From Rhodanobacter spathiphylli B39 (GTDB taxonomy: Bacteria; Pseudomonadota; Gammaproteobacteria; Xanthomonadales; Rhodanobacteraceae), in NCBI RefSeq assembly GCF_000264295.1, contig NZ_AJXT01000004.1, forward strand, positions 496,001 to 560,000: a DNA stretch of 64,000 bases, given 5' to 3'. This document shows, one piece after another, positions 14,319 to 23,859 of this stretch. The position numbers and the translations under genes are program-made. Position 1 is the stretch's first letter, and each line of letters begins with the position of its first letter. The notes under the pieces were generated by a model. It saw only the letters and a program-made list of their open reading frames with translations, was not told the DNA's origin and ran no database searches.

Positions 14319-14395
14319 GGGAATAGGGAATCGGGAATCGGGAATCGTTGGAGCAGGGCGGGCTTCGCTTTGACGATTCCCGATTCTCCATTCCC
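14319..14395. repeat. Iterated GGGAATC inverted-repeat element
   Basis: The lpdA-sucB gap holds tandem GGGAATC units followed, after a spacer, by their reverse complement. A 14-bp perfect stem pairs 14335-14348 (GAATCGGGAATCGT) with 14373-14386, and outer GGGAAT/ATTCCC units extend it. Similar GGGAATCGGGAAT stretches are, from memory, scattered through xanthomonad intergenic regions, so this is probably a dispersed palindromic repeat; a genome-wide count would settle it. Confidence 0.65.
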
Positions 14396-14424
14396 GGCCT
14401 TTGATCGCATCGCGATCAAAGGCC
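14396..14424 (-). other. Hairpin overlapping the sucB stop codon
   Basis: GGCCTTTGATCGC (14396-14408) pairs perfectly with GCGATCAAAGGCC (14412-14424) around an ATC loop. The sucB stop codon (14416-14418, minus strand) lies within the stem. There is no U-tract; the position suggests an mRNA-stabilising or attenuating hairpin between sucB and lpdA. Confidence 0.6.
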
Positions 14425-15618
14425 CAGCAACATCCTTTGCGGATTCTCCAGCTGGTTCTTGATGTCGACCAGGAACAGCACCGCGTCCTTGCCGTCGATG
14501 ATGCGGTGGTCGTAGCTGAGCGCGATGTACATCATCGGGGCGGCAATGATCTGGCCGTTCTCGACGATGGCGCGTTCCTTGATCGTGTGCATGCCGAGGA
14601 TCGCGCTCTGCGGCGGATTGACGATCGGGGTGGACAGCAGCGAGCCGAAGGTGCCGCCATTGGTGATGGTGAACGTGCCGCCCTGCAGGTCGTCCAGCGA
14701 CAGCTTGTTGGCGCGCGCCTTGACTGCGTAGTCGGCGATGCCCTTTTCGACGTCGGCGAAGCTCATGTCCTGCACGTCGCGCAGCACCGGCGTCACCAGG
14801 CCCTTGTCGGTGGACACGGCGATCGAGATGTCCTGGTAGCCGTGGTAGATCACGTCGTTGCCGTCGACCGAGGCGTTGACGAACGGGTAGCGCTTCAGCG
14901 CTTCGGCGGCCGCCTTGACGAAGAAGCTCATGAAGCCGAGCTTGATGCCGTGTTCCTTCTGGAACGCCTCGCCCAGCGTCTTGCGCATCTTCGACACTTC
15001 GCTCAGGTTCACCTCGTTGAACGAGGTCAGCATGGCGATCGAGTTCTTCGACTGCATCAGGCGCTCGGCGATGCGTGCGCGCATGCGGGTCATCGGCACG
15101 CGCTCTTCCGGACGCGAGCCCGGGGTCGGCTTCGCCGCCGGCACGGCGGGAGCCGCGGCAGGACGCGAGCCGGCGTTGACCACGTCTTCCTTGATGATGC
15201 GGCCGTCGCGGCCGGTGCCCGGAATGGCGGAGGTGTCGACCTTGTTCTCGGTGGCGACGCGCTGCGCGGCGGGCGAAAGCTCGGCGGCGGCCTTCGACGC
15301 GGCGGGGGCAGGCGCCGCGGCAGCGGGCGCCGGAGCAGCAGCAGGAGTCGCGGCAGCCGGGGCCGGCGCGGCGGCTGCGGCGCCTTCCTCGATGATCGCA
15401 ATGACCTGCTCGCTGTTCACCGTGTCGCCGACGTCGTGACGGATTTCCTTCAGCACGCCGTCAACCGGCGAGGGCACTTCCAGCACCACCTTGTCGGTTT
15501 CGAGGTCGACCAGGTTCTCGTCGCGCTTCACCGCGTCGCCGGCCTTCTTGTGCCAGGTGGCAATGGTGGCGTCGGAGACGGACTCGGGCAGGACGGGGAC
15601 TTTGAGTTCGATGGACAT
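14416..15618 (-). CDS. sucB: Dihydrolipoyllysine-residue succinyltransferase, E2 of 2-oxoglutarate dehydrogenase
   Basis: E2 transfers the succinyl group from E1 through its lipoyl arm to CoA and forms the complex core. The 400-residue protein has an N-terminal lipoyl domain with the lipoylated Lys43 ([10 protein letters not shown]), an Ala/Pro-rich flexible linker (about 85-120), a small E1/E3-binding domain (about 125-160) and the catalytic domain with His371 and Asp375 in [12 protein letters not shown]. The ATG at 15618 ([14 protein letters not shown]) is the normal start; a much longer open frame upstream overlaps sucA and is not coding. It follows sucA by 83 bases. Confidence 0.97.
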   Translation of the reverse strand: MSIELKVPVLPESVSDATIATWHKKAGDAVKRDENLVDLETDKVVLEVPSPVDGVLKEIRHDVGDTVNSEQVIAIIEEGAAAAAPAPAAATPAAAPAPAAAAPAPAASKAAAELSPAAQRVATENKVDTSAIPGTGRDGRIIKEDVVNAGSRPAAAPAVPAAKPTPGSRPEERVPMTRMRARIAERLMQSKNSIAMLTSFNEVNLSEVSKMRKTLGEAFQKEHGIKLGFMSFFVKAAAEALKRYPFVNASVDGNDVIYHGYQDISIAVSTDKGLVTPVLRDVQDMSFADVEKGIADYAVKARANKLSLDDLQGGTFTITNGGTFGSLLSTPIVNPPQSAILGMHTIKERAIVENGQIIAAPMMYIALSYDHRIIDGKDAVLFLVDIKNQLENPQRMLLGL

Positions 15619-15701
15619 GTGAATCCTTGAGTTGGTGCGCTCGTCCAAGATCGCGAAGATCAAGAAGCGGCCATCCTGGCCGCACTGTTCGGGAAGACTG
15701 C

Positions 15702-18542
15702 TTATTCCGCGGAGTGGTCGGTGCCGACCGGCGCGACCAGCGCCTGTTCGACCAGGGCGGACTGTTCGGCGACGTGGGTGTTGTGGTGGCCAGCCGCCGG
15801 TGCCGGCGAACGGGCGCGACCGGCGTACGACAGGCTGTGCTTGACGCCGGTGCAGGCCTGCAGGTGATGGCGGATCTGGAACCACGCGCCCTGGTTCATC
15901 GGCTCTTCCTGGCACCAGATCACTTCCTTGGCGGAAGGATACTTGTCCAGTTCGGCGGTGACCTCGACACGCGGGAACGGATACAGCTGCTCGACGCGCA
16001 CGATCGCCACGTCCTTCAGTTCGCGCTTCTCGGCTTCTTCCAGCAGGTCGTAGTAGACCTTGCCCGAGCACAGCACCACGCGCTTGACCTTCTTCGCGGC
16101 CAGCTCGCGATGCTCGCCGATCACCAGCTGGAAGCTGCCGTTGGCCAGCTCGTCCAAGGTGGACACCGCCAGCTTGTGGCGCAGCAGCGATTTCGGGGTC
16201 ATCACGATCAGCGGCTTGCGCACCGGGCGCAGCATCTGCCGGCGGATCATGTGGAAATCCTGCGCCGGCGTGGTCGGCACGCAGACCTGCATGTTGTCGA
16301 ACGCGCAAAGCTGCAGGAAGCGCTCCAGACGCGCGGAGGAGTGTTCCGGGCCCTGGCCCTCATAGCCGTGCGGCAGGAACAGTGCCAGGCCGCACAGGCG
16401 GTTCCACTTCGCTTCGCCGGAGCTGATGAACTGGTCGATCACCACCTGGGCGCCGTTGGCGAAATCGCCGAACTGGCCTTCCCAGATGTTCAGCGTGTCC
16501 GGGTCGGTGGTGGAGTGGCCGTACTCGAACGCCATCACCGCTTCTTCGCTGAGCAGCGAGTCGATCACCTCGACGTCGGCGCTGGCGCGCACGTTGGCCA
16601 GCGGCATGTAGGTATGGCCGTCCTTCTGGTCATGCAGCACCGCATGGCGGTGGAAGAACGTGCCGCGGCCGGAATCCTGGCCGACCAGGCGCATGTCGTA
16701 GCCGGCATCGACCAGGGTGGCGTAGGCGAGATTTTCGGCGAAGCCCCAGTCGGCCGGCTGCTCGCCGGCGGCCATCTTGCGGCGGTCGTCGTAGATCTTC
16801 GCCACGCGCGCCTGCAGGGTGAGGTCGGCGGGCAGGGTGAGGATCTTGCTGGAGAGTTCCTGCAGCTTCTGCCGGGGCACGCCGGTGTCGACCGGGGTCG
16901 ACAGCTTGCCACCGATGAACTTCGCCCAGTCGACGTGGCCGTCGCGGACGGGCGACGGGTCGAGGTCGGTCATCGGCGCGCCCGCTTCCAGTCGTGCGCG
17001 ATAGGCTTCGAACTGCTTCTGCGCCTCGCCGTCGGCCAGCACGCCCTGCTTGACCAGCTGCTGCTGGTAGAGGTCGCGCGTGGTCGGGCGCTTGCGGATG
17101 ATCTGGTACATCACCGGCTGCGTCGCGGCCGGTTCGTCGGCCTCGTTGTGGCCGTGGCGACGGTAGCAGACCAGGTCGATCACCACGTCGCGGCGGAACT
17201 GCTTGCGGAAATCGTAGGCGAGGCGGGTCACCAGGATCACCGCTTCCGGGTCGTCGCCGTTCACGTGCAGCACCGGTGCGTTGACCATCTTGGCCAGGTC
17301 GGTGCAGTACATGGTGGAGCGCGCGTCCTGCGGATTGGAGGTGGTGAAGCCGACCTGGTTGTTGATCACGATGTGCAGGCTGCCGCCGATGCGGAAACCA
17401 CGGGCCTGCGACATGTTCAGCAGTTCCATGTTCACGCCCTGGCCGGCGAACGCGGCGTCGCCGTGGATCAGCACGGCCATCGACTGGGTGTGCGCGGTGT
17501 CGCGACGACGGGTCTGGCGCGCGTGCACCGAACCGGTCACCACCGGGTTGACGATCTCCAGGTGCGACGGGTTGAACGCCAGCGCCACGTGCACGCCGCC
17601 CTTGGGCGTCTTGACGTCGGCGGAGAAGCCCATGTGGTACTTCACGTCGCCCGAGTGGGCCGGGTCGTCGGGGTGGTCGAACTTGCCCTCGAACTCGTCG
17701 AACAGGGTCTTTGGCGGCTTGCCGAGGATGTTGACCAGCACGTTGAGGCGGCCGCGATGGGCCATGCCGATGACCAGTTCCTTGATGCCGTTGTCGCCGG
17801 CTTCGCGTACCACGTCGTCGAGCATCGGGATCAGGCTGTCGCCGCCTTCCAGCGAGAAGCGTTTCTGACCCACGTATTTCGTGTGGAGGTAACGCTCCAG
17901 GCCCTCGGCGGCGGTGAGGCCGTCCAGCACGCGCTGCTGGCCGGCCTTGTCCAGGCCGCTCTGGCCGGCAGCCTGCTCCAGCCGGCTGTAGATCCAGTTG
18001 CGCTGCTCGTGGTTGCTGATGTGCATGAACTCGGCGCCGATCGTGCTGGCGTAGGTCTTCTGCAGGCGGGCCAGCAGGTCGCGCAGCTTCAGGCGCAGGC
18101 CGCCGCCGGCGTAGTTGCCGGTGTCGAATTCGGTGTCGAGGTCGGCATCGGACAGCCCGTGGAAGGCCAGGCCCAGGTCGGGGGCCGTCATCTTCTCGGT
18201 CAGGCCGAGCGGATCGAGGTCGGCGGCAAGATGGCCGCGTGAACGGTAGGCGGTGAGCAGGCGCAGCACGCCGGCCTGCTTGCGCGCGTGTTCATCGCTG
18301 ACCGGCGCGGCCGTGGCGCCGTTGTGGTGCTGCTTCTGCGCCGCTTCGATGCGGGCGATGGCCGCCGTGTGGGAGACGTCGCCGGACTCGCGACCCTTGA
18401 ACGAGGAGAAATACGTGGCCCATTCGGCGGGGACCGACGAGGCGTCGGCCAGCCAGGCGTCATACAGCGATTCGACGTAATCGGCGTTGCCGCCTGCGAG
18501 TTGGGAAGATTCGAAGAACTCGCTGATCAGGTTTGTAGTCAC
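15702..18542 (-). CDS. sucA: 2-oxoglutarate dehydrogenase E1 component
   Basis: E1 decarboxylates 2-oxoglutarate with thiamine diphosphate and reductively succinylates E2 in the TCA cycle. The 946-residue protein has the standard SucA layout: an N-terminal E2-binding helix region (about 1-60), the dehydrogenase domain with the TPP-binding stretch [16 protein letters not shown], and the transketolase-like pyrimidine-binding domain containing FGHSTTDP-type sequence (here [13 protein letters not shown]) near residue 670. The length is close to E. coli SucA (933). It is the first gene of the leftward sucA-sucB-lpdA set. Confidence 0.98.
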   Translation of the reverse strand: MTTNLISEFFESSQLAGGNADYVESLYDAWLADASSVPAEWATYFSSFKGRESGDVSHTAAIARIEAAQKQHHNGATAAPVSDEHARKQAGVLRLLTAYRSRGHLAADLDPLGLTEKMTAPDLGLAFHGLSDADLDTEFDTGNYAGGGLRLKLRDLLARLQKTYASTIGAEFMHISNHEQRNWIYSRLEQAAGQSGLDKAGQQRVLDGLTAAEGLERYLHTKYVGQKRFSLEGGDSLIPMLDDVVREAGDNGIKELVIGMAHRGRLNVLVNILGKPPKTLFDEFEGKFDHPDDPAHSGDVKYHMGFSADVKTPKGGVHVALAFNPSHLEIVNPVVTGSVHARQTRRRDTAHTQSMAVLIHGDAAFAGQGVNMELLNMSQARGFRIGGSLHIVINNQVGFTTSNPQDARSTMYCTDLAKMVNAPVLHVNGDDPEAVILVTRLAYDFRKQFRRDVVIDLVCYRRHGHNEADEPAATQPVMYQIIRKRPTTRDLYQQQLVKQGVLADGEAQKQFEAYRARLEAGAPMTDLDPSPVRDGHVDWAKFIGGKLSTPVDTGVPRQKLQELSSKILTLPADLTLQARVAKIYDDRRKMAAGEQPADWGFAENLAYATLVDAGYDMRLVGQDSGRGTFFHRHAVLHDQKDGHTYMPLANVRASADVEVIDSLLSEEAVMAFEYGHSTTDPDTLNIWEGQFGDFANGAQVVIDQFISSGEAKWNRLCGLALFLPHGYEGQGPEHSSARLERFLQLCAFDNMQVCVPTTPAQDFHMIRRQMLRPVRKPLIVMTPKSLLRHKLAVSTLDELANGSFQLVIGEHRELAAKKVKRVVLCSGKVYYDLLEEAEKRELKDVAIVRVEQLYPFPRVEVTAELDKYPSAKEVIWCQEEPMNQGAWFQIRHHLQACTGVKHSLSYAGRARSPAPAAGHHNTHVAEQSALVEQALVAPVGTDHSAE

Positions 18543-18643
18543 GTCACCACCGGCAGGAAGGGATGCTTGAGCTCATCCGTGTCACGTTGAAGTCGCGGTT
18601 ACCGGTCGGTTTTCAAGCCCGACAGGCCGCTGATACGGATGAC

Positions 18644-18692
18644 TGGGGAGAATCCCCATGATTATAGCCTTTGGGTGCTGCGACGCGGCAAG
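18644..18692 (-). promoter_or_regulatory. Candidate sucA promoter with a palindrome at the start site
   Basis: On the minus strand a perfect TATAAT (18661-18666) lies about 120 bases before sucA, with TTGCCG 20 bases upstream (18687-18692), a long spacer. Immediately downstream TGGGGA-GAA-TCCCCA (18644-18658) is a perfect inverted repeat at the predicted start site, where an operator or 5' hairpin could act. The remaining 18543-18854 region holds no credible gene. Confidence 0.45.
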
Positions 18693-18854
18693 CTGCAGGC
18701 GGCCTCGAACGGCCCGCGCAGGCGCCTGTCCGACCAAGGTCGTAGCCCGGTCTCGGCGTGGTCAGCTGTTTCATGCGGTTTGCACCGCATTTCGGCTGGT
18801 GGCCCAGGGCGCCTCCCCGGCCAGCTGCGGTTCAGTCCGCCCGCGTCAGTTCGC

Positions 18855-19805
18855 TCAGATATTCAGCGACTGCAGCTCGCTGGCCCGTACCGAGCGCTCC
18901 CACACCTCGTCGAAGTGCTGCTGCAGCGGCGCCTGGCTGGCGCGGTCGTGGCGGGCCGCGCGGCCCTGGGGGCGCGCGGCCTCGGGCAGGAACAGGTAGC
19001 CGCCGGCATCGTTGAGCAGATAGGCCGCGAGATAGGCCAGGTCGACGTCATCGACCGGCTTGCGGATCTGGATCGCGCTGGGCAGGCGTTGCGCCAGGGC
19101 GATCAATCGATGGTCACCGCGCAGCGCGGCGGCCGGGTCGTGCAGCAGGATGCGGATCTGCGCGCCACGGCCGGAGATCGCGATGCGTCGCAACTCGGCC
19201 AGTTCGTCCGGGCTGGCGTAGGCATCGCTGTCCAGCAGTGGCAGATGGATGTCCAGCCGATGGCGGGCATCGGCCAGCAACTGCAGGCGCGTCGCCGCCG
19301 TGTCGCCCCGCGTGCCGGCTGCGAGCGCGCCGCTGTCAGCCAGTGGCGTGGACACCTGTTCCGCCGCGGGCAGGGCCAGCTGCATCGCCTGATGGGGCAG
19401 GCCGGCGTCATCGAACGTCTGGCCGAAAGCAACGAAGCCTTCGCGCTCGTAGAAACCCCGGGCGCTGACCTGGGCGTCGAGCTTCACTTCCGGCCAGCCC
19501 TGGCTGCGCGCCCGGGAAATCATCTCGCGCAGCAGCGCCTGGCCGACGCCGCGCCCGCGCCAGTCACGCAGCACGGCCATGCGACCGATCTTGTGCTGCG
19601 GGGTGAGTCGGCCGCAGCCGATCGGCTGGCCATGCTCGTCGCGCGCCAGCAGGTGCCAGCAATCCCCATCGAGTCCGTCGCGCTCGCGCTGCTCGGGCAC
19701 GCCCTGTTCGTGGATGAACACGGTTTCGCGCAGGTCGAGCAGGGCGGCTTGCTGTTCGGGGTTCGACCAGTCGGCGATCTCGATGTGGAAGTCCTGCAGT
19801 TTCAT
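18855..19805 (-). CDS. GNAT acetyltransferase with an uncharacterised C-terminal domain
   Basis: The first 150 residues are a GNAT N-acetyltransferase domain: the acetyl-CoA-binding loop is RDWRGRGVGQALL, and FYEREGF is the usual beta-7 motif. Residues about 165-316 form a second domain with RLDIHLPLLDSDAY, IRILLHDP and AAYLLNDAGGYLFLP, a pattern seen in proteins that handle stress or phospholipase-like folds, but I cannot name its function. It starts 10 bases after the roxA stop, so the two are very likely cotranscribed. The acetylated substrate is unknown; pairing with a ribosomal oxygenase hints at translation, which is inference. Confidence 0.85.
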   Translation of the reverse strand: MKLQDFHIEIADWSNPEQQAALLDLRETVFIHEQGVPEQRERDGLDGDCWHLLARDEHGQPIGCGRLTPQHKIGRMAVLRDWRGRGVGQALLREMISRARSQGWPEVKLDAQVSARGFYEREGFVAFGQTFDDAGLPHQAMQLALPAAEQVSTPLADSGALAAGTRGDTAATRLQLLADARHRLDIHLPLLDSDAYASPDELAELRRIAISGRGAQIRILLHDPAAALRGDHRLIALAQRLPSAIQIRKPVDDVDLAYLAAYLLNDAGGYLFLPEAARPQGRAARHDRASQAPLQQHFDEVWERSVRASELQSLNI

Positions 19806-19815
19806 CGGTGCGTGC

Positions 19816-21012
19816 TCAGCGGCGTTGGCGGGATTTGCGCAGGATCAGGTGACCATCGTTGACCAGCGCCAGCAACAGCTGGCGTTCGGCGGCGCCGATC
19901 TTCCTGGCGGGGGTGTAGCTGCGCTGCTCGCACAATGCCAGCGCCAGCGCCAGCGTGGCCGGATAGGCGGCGCCGCTGACATACAGCGTGCAGCTCGACT
20001 TGTCGCGATGCCAGGCCAGCCGCGACCACGGGTGACGCAGTAGTTGCGCACCGCCGTCGAGCTGTTTGCGGAAGGCCTCGACGCTCAACGGCTTGTCCAA
20101 TGGCGCCGGCACCTGCGCGTTGCGGTAGCGCGTGATGAAACGGCCGAACCAGTCGTGCAGCAGGTCGTCGCGCAGGGCCGCGGCGAACGGCAGCGTGCTC
20201 TTCAGGCGCTCCAGCGCGGCGCGGTCGATCTCGCCGGTGGCCCTGGCCGGTTTCAGGTCCGGGTCGGCATAGCGCAGCTCGTCCGGCAACTGTTCGGCGA
20301 TGTAGTCGGCCAAGTCGCCGGTCAGCTCCGCCTGCGACGGCGCGCGCATGCCCACCGAGAAAGTCATGCATGGACCGCCGAACGCCACGCCGTCGTGCGG
20401 CACGCCCGGCGGCAGATACAGGATGTCGCCGGCATCGAGCAGCCATTCGTGGGTCGGTTCGAACTGCGCCAGCTGTTTCAGTTCCACGTCCGGACGAAAG
20501 GCCTTCGGTGCCAGCGGATCATCGCTGATCGCCCAGTGGCGTTGGCCCAGCCCCTGGATCAGGAACACGTCGTACTGGTCGACATGCGCGCCGACGCCGC
20601 CGCCCGGCTCGGCGTAGGACACCATCACGTCGTCCATCCGCCAACTGGGCAGGAAGCTGAAGTGCTGCAGCAGGCCGGCCACGTCGGCGTCCCACTTGTC
20701 GACATCCTGCACCAGCAACGTCCAGTTGCTGTCGGGAGTGTTCGCGAAATCCGCTTCGCCGAGCGGGCCGGGATGGACGTGCCATTGATCGCGCTTTTCG
20801 TCATGCACGATCAACCGGGCCAGGGCGGCAGGCTCGCAGGCCAGGCCGGCCAGATCGTCCGGCTGCAGCGGCGGCTGGAAATCGGGGAACGCCTGGCGGA
20901 TCAGCAGCGGGCGCTTCTGCCAGTAATCGCGCAGGAAGCGGGCGGGGGACATGCCCAGTGGCTGCCGGGCCGAGCCGCGGACTTCGATGGGGAAAGCATG
21001 GAGTTTGGTCAT
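19816..21012 (-). CDS. roxA: Cupin-domain ribosomal oxygenase, RoxA-like (L16 arginine hydroxylase)
   Basis: RoxA (E. coli YcfD) is a 2-oxoglutarate- and Fe(II)-dependent oxygenase that hydroxylates an arginine of ribosomal protein L16. The 398-residue protein has the JmjC/cupin facial triad: His143 and Asp145 (GAHVDQYDVF) and His206 (PPGVPHDGVAF), plus the family opening with RDYWQKRPLLIRQAF. The C-terminal third is a winged-helix-like region, as in YcfD. It lies upstream of the GNAT gene with a 10-base gap and 30 bases downstream of a TSUP-type transporter gene. Confidence 0.9.
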   Translation of the reverse strand: MTKLHAFPIEVRGSARQPLGMSPARFLRDYWQKRPLLIRQAFPDFQPPLQPDDLAGLACEPAALARLIVHDEKRDQWHVHPGPLGEADFANTPDSNWTLLVQDVDKWDADVAGLLQHFSFLPSWRMDDVMVSYAEPGGGVGAHVDQYDVFLIQGLGQRHWAISDDPLAPKAFRPDVELKQLAQFEPTHEWLLDAGDILYLPPGVPHDGVAFGGPCMTFSVGMRAPSQAELTGDLADYIAEQLPDELRYADPDLKPARATGEIDRAALERLKSTLPFAAALRDDLLHDWFGRFITRYRNAQVPAPLDKPLSVEAFRKQLDGGAQLLRHPWSRLAWHRDKSSCTLYVSGAAYPATLALALALCEQRSYTPARKIGAAERQLLLALVNDGHLILRKSRQRR

Positions 21013-21042
21013 GCCGCCATTGTAGCCGCGGCCGGGGGCGGA

Positions 21043-21795
21043 TCAGCGCAGGGCCTGAGCCACCCCATGCAGTCCCAGTCCCAGCACGGCGGTGGCCGCC
21101 AGCAGGGTCGCCGCCCGCGGCGGCAGTCGCCGGGTGAGGGCGGCGCCCAGCGGCGCGGCGACGACGCCGCCCACGATCAGCCCGAGCACGGCGACGCCAT
21201 GGCTGGCGCCGACATGCAGCAGGAAGCTGACGCTGGCGGCGGCGCTGACCGCGCACTTGGCCAGGTGCACGGTGCCGATCACCATGCGCGGGGTGGCGCC
21301 CCGGGCAACCAGCGCGGTCACCGTGATCGCGCTCCAGCCGCCGCCGGCGACGGCGTCGGCAAAGCCCGCGACCAGGCCGAGCGGTCGCGTCGCCGACGGA
21401 ACGCGGTCATCGTGCTCGCCGGGTGCTCGCCTGCCGCGCAGCAGCAGGCACAGGCCCATGCCGAGCAGGTACGGCGTCAGCGCCATCCGCATCCATGCCG
21501 CGGGCACGTGGCTCAGCACCAGCGCGCCGATCACCGCGCCAGCCACGCCCGGCATCGCCAGGGCCCAGAACAGCCTTCGCCGCACGTTGCCAGCGACCAG
21601 ATGACTGAGGCCGGAGGCGCCGCAGGTGAAGGTCTCCGCGTAATGCACGCTGGCGCTGGCCGCCACGGGTGGCAGGCCGAGGCCCAGCAGCATGCTTGCC
21701 GCCGTGATGCCGTAGGCCATGCCCAGGGCGCCGTCGATCAGCTGGGCCAGCGCGCCCACCGCGGCAAAGGTGATGAATTCGGAGAATGCTGGCAT
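21043..21795 (-). CDS. TSUP family transporter (TauE/SafE-like)
   Basis: TSUP proteins move sulfur-containing or organic anions such as sulfite across the inner membrane. The 250-residue protein has about seven or eight hydrophobic segments and the family repeats GALAQLIDGALGMAYG near the N-terminus and GLVAGFADAVAGGGWS near residue 140. It is divergent from cysJ with 159 bases between them, which contain the cys operator motifs, so a link to sulfur metabolism (sulfite or sulfate movement) is a reasonable inference from context but not proven. Confidence 0.85.
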   Translation of the reverse strand: MPAFSEFITFAAVGALAQLIDGALGMAYGITAASMLLGLGLPPVAASASVHYAETFTCGASGLSHLVAGNVRRRLFWALAMPGVAGAVIGALVLSHVPAAWMRMALTPYLLGMGLCLLLRGRRAPGEHDDRVPSATRPLGLVAGFADAVAGGGWSAITVTALVARGATPRMVIGTVHLAKCAVSAAASVSFLLHVGASHGVAVLGLIVGGVVAAPLGAALTRRLPPRAATLLAATAVLGLGLHGVAQALR

Positions 21796-21861
21796 GTGTC
21801 CGTGGCGCCTGGCGGGTCGGCGAAGTATTGGCGGCGGCCGTCAGACGCGGAAATAAGGCGT

Positions 21862-21943
21862 CGGCATATGCACATGGCAAGGCATCCTTTCACGGCCATG
21901 CGTTGAGTCGATACTTTGGATGTCCAGACGTATGGACGTCCAA
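21862..21943 (+). promoter_or_regulatory. cysJ control region: GCATATGC element and tandem AGACGTCT-like boxes
   Basis: CGGCATATGC at 21862-21871 contains an 8-bp palindrome. Three contiguous 8-mers, GGATGTCC, AGACGTAT and GGACGTCC (21918-21941), resemble the Met-box consensus AGACGTCT at 5, 7 and 6 of 8 positions. They also form an 11-bp inverted repeat with one mismatch (21916-21926 with 21933-21943). Both elements recur in the cysB-cysG gap. The boxes end 11 bases before the cysJ start, suitable for a repressor or activator. A weak TTTCAC (21888-21893) with TACTTT (21912-21917) could be the promoter. Confidence 0.55.
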
Positions 21944-21954
21944 ACAGGATTGTC

Positions 21955-23814
21955 GTGAACTCAGTCGCCGCGAGAAATATTGCCAACGCCGAGCCGCCTG
22001 CGGACAGGCTTGCCCTGCTGGCCAGGGGCCTGGATGGACTGGGCGCGGCCCAGCTGTACTGGGTGGCCGCCTGGGCCGCTGCGCAGGCAGGGCAGCTCCA
22101 GCGCCATGGCGCGGCGGCGCCCGTCCCGGCGGCGCAGGCGGGCGAGCGGCTGACCATCCTCTACGGCAGCCAGACCGGCAACGCCCGCCGCATCGCCACC
22201 GCGCTGGCCAGTCGCAGCGAGGCGCTGGGCCTGCCGGTGCGGCTGCTGCGCGCCGACGCCTACCCGCAACGCGAACTGGCGCAGGAGCGTCATTTGCTGG
22301 TGGTGGTCAGCACCCAGGGCGACGGCGAGCCGCCGGATGATACGCGTGGCCTGTTCGAGTTCATCACCGGCAAGCGGGCGCCGAAATTGCCGGCGCTGCA
22401 GTTCGCGGTGCTGGGGCTGGGCGACTCCAGCTATCCGCAGTTCTGCACGATCGGGCGCCAGCTGGACGAGCGGCTGGCAGCGCTGGGCGCCAGTCGTCTG
22501 CATCCCTTCGGCGAAGCCGACCTGGAGTTCGAGCTGGTCGCCGAACCCTGGTCGGAGCTGGTGGTGGAGCGCGCCCGGGACCTGCTCAGGCAGGTCGCCG
22601 CGCCCGGGCGGGTGACGCCGCTGCATGTGGTGGCGCCAGCCGGCGCGCATTCCCGCGAACAACCGTTCAGCGCGGTGGTGCTGGCCAACCAGCGCATCGT
22701 CAGCCGGGACAGCACCCGCGACATCCGCCACCTGGAGTTGTCGCTGGAAGGTTCCGGCCTGCGCTACCAGCCCGGTGATGCACTGGGCGTGTGGCCGCGC
22801 AATCCGCCGGCGCTGGTCGCGCAATGGCTCGACCTCCTGCAGCTCGATGGCGCAGGCGAAGTGAGCTGGAAGCATCGCCGTCAGCCGTTGCGGCAATGGC
22901 TGGAGCGCGATTGCGAACTCACCCGCCTGCATCGCGGCTTCATTGCGGCACTGGCCGCTGCCGGCGGGCACGCCGAACTGGCCGGGCTGCTGCAGCCGGA
23001 AAACGCGGCCCGGTTGGCCGCGGTGCTGGCCGACCACCAGCCGATCGACCTGCTGCGTCGCCATCCCGCGACCTGGCAACCCGAAGCCCTGCTGGCGGCA
23101 TTGCGTCCGCTGGCGCCGCGGCTGTACTCGATCGCCTCCAGCCCGGCGGCCGTGGGCGAGGAGGTGCACCTGACCGTGGCGGTGGTGGAATACGAAGCCG
23201 ATGGTCATGCCCACTGGGGCGCAGCCTCCAGCCTGCTGGCCGCCAGCGGGGAGGATGCCCGGCTGGAGGTCTTCGTCGAACCGAACGAGCGCTTCCGGCT
23301 GCCGGCCGACGACGCGCGCGACATCATCATGATCGGCCCCGGTACCGGCGTGGCCCCGTTCCGCGCCTTCTTGCAGGAACGCCGCGAGCGTGCCGGCAGT
23401 GGCCGCAACTGGCTGTTCTTCGGCAACCGCCATTTTGCCAGCGATTTCCTCTACCAGGTGGAGTGGCAGCAGGCGCTGAAGGACGGCTCGCTGCACCGGC
23501 TCGACCTGGCGTTCTCGCGGGATGGCGCCCTTTCTGAAAGTCCGCACGGGGATGCGCGGGGCGTTGCGAGGAACTCGCGGCAGACAAAAACCTATGTGCA
23601 GGATCGTCTGCGCCAACGCGGCGCCGACCTGTACGCCTGGCTCGATGGCGGTGCACACCTCTACGTCTGCGGCGACGCGAAACACATGGCGCGCGACGTG
23701 CACGCCGCCCTGATCGACGTGGCCGTGGCCCACGGCGGTCATTCCACCGATTCCGCCGAGGCCTGGCTCGGCGAACTGCTGCAGCAGGGTCGCTACGCCC
23801 GCGACGTCTACTAG
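21955..23814 (+). CDS. cysJ: NADPH-dependent sulfite reductase flavoprotein alpha subunit
   Basis: CysJ passes electrons from NADPH through FAD and FMN to CysI for reduction of sulfite to sulfide. The 619-residue protein has a flavodoxin-like FMN domain (about 60-205, LTILYGSQTGNARR), an FAD domain with RLYSIASSP, and the NADPH domain with IGPGTGVAPFRAFLQERR; it ends RYARDVY, as in the family. Start is GTG at 21955, set by AGGA at 21946-21949; a TTG at 21916 would place coding sequence inside the operator. It is the first gene of the cysJ-cysI-cysH group. Confidence 0.96.
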   Translation: MNSVAARNIANAEPPADRLALLARGLDGLGAAQLYWVAAWAAAQAGQLQRHGAAAPVPAAQAGERLTILYGSQTGNARRIATALASRSEALGLPVRLLRADAYPQRELAQERHLLVVVSTQGDGEPPDDTRGLFEFITGKRAPKLPALQFAVLGLGDSSYPQFCTIGRQLDERLAALGASRLHPFGEADLEFELVAEPWSELVVERARDLLRQVAAPGRVTPLHVVAPAGAHSREQPFSAVVLANQRIVSRDSTRDIRHLELSLEGSGLRYQPGDALGVWPRNPPALVAQWLDLLQLDGAGEVSWKHRRQPLRQWLERDCELTRLHRGFIAALAAAGGHAELAGLLQPENAARLAAVLADHQPIDLLRRHPATWQPEALLAALRPLAPRLYSIASSPAAVGEEVHLTVAVVEYEADGHAHWGAASSLLAASGEDARLEVFVEPNERFRLPADDARDIIMIGPGTGVAPFRAFLQERRERAGSGRNWLFFGNRHFASDFLYQVEWQQALKDGSLHRLDLAFSRDGALSESPHGDARGVARNSRQTKTYVQDRLRQRGADLYAWLDGGAHLYVCGDAKHMARDVHAALIDVAVAHGGHSTDSAEAWLGELLQQGRYARDVY

Positions 23815-23859
23815 TTGATGCGCCCGTCCCTGGAAGCTTGAGTCAGGACACGGCCGGCC

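Noticed and set aside
15627-18242. 871-residue open frame antisense to sucA
   Set aside because: Antisense shadow of sucA with His/Arg/Val-rich low-complexity sequence and no ribosome-binding site.
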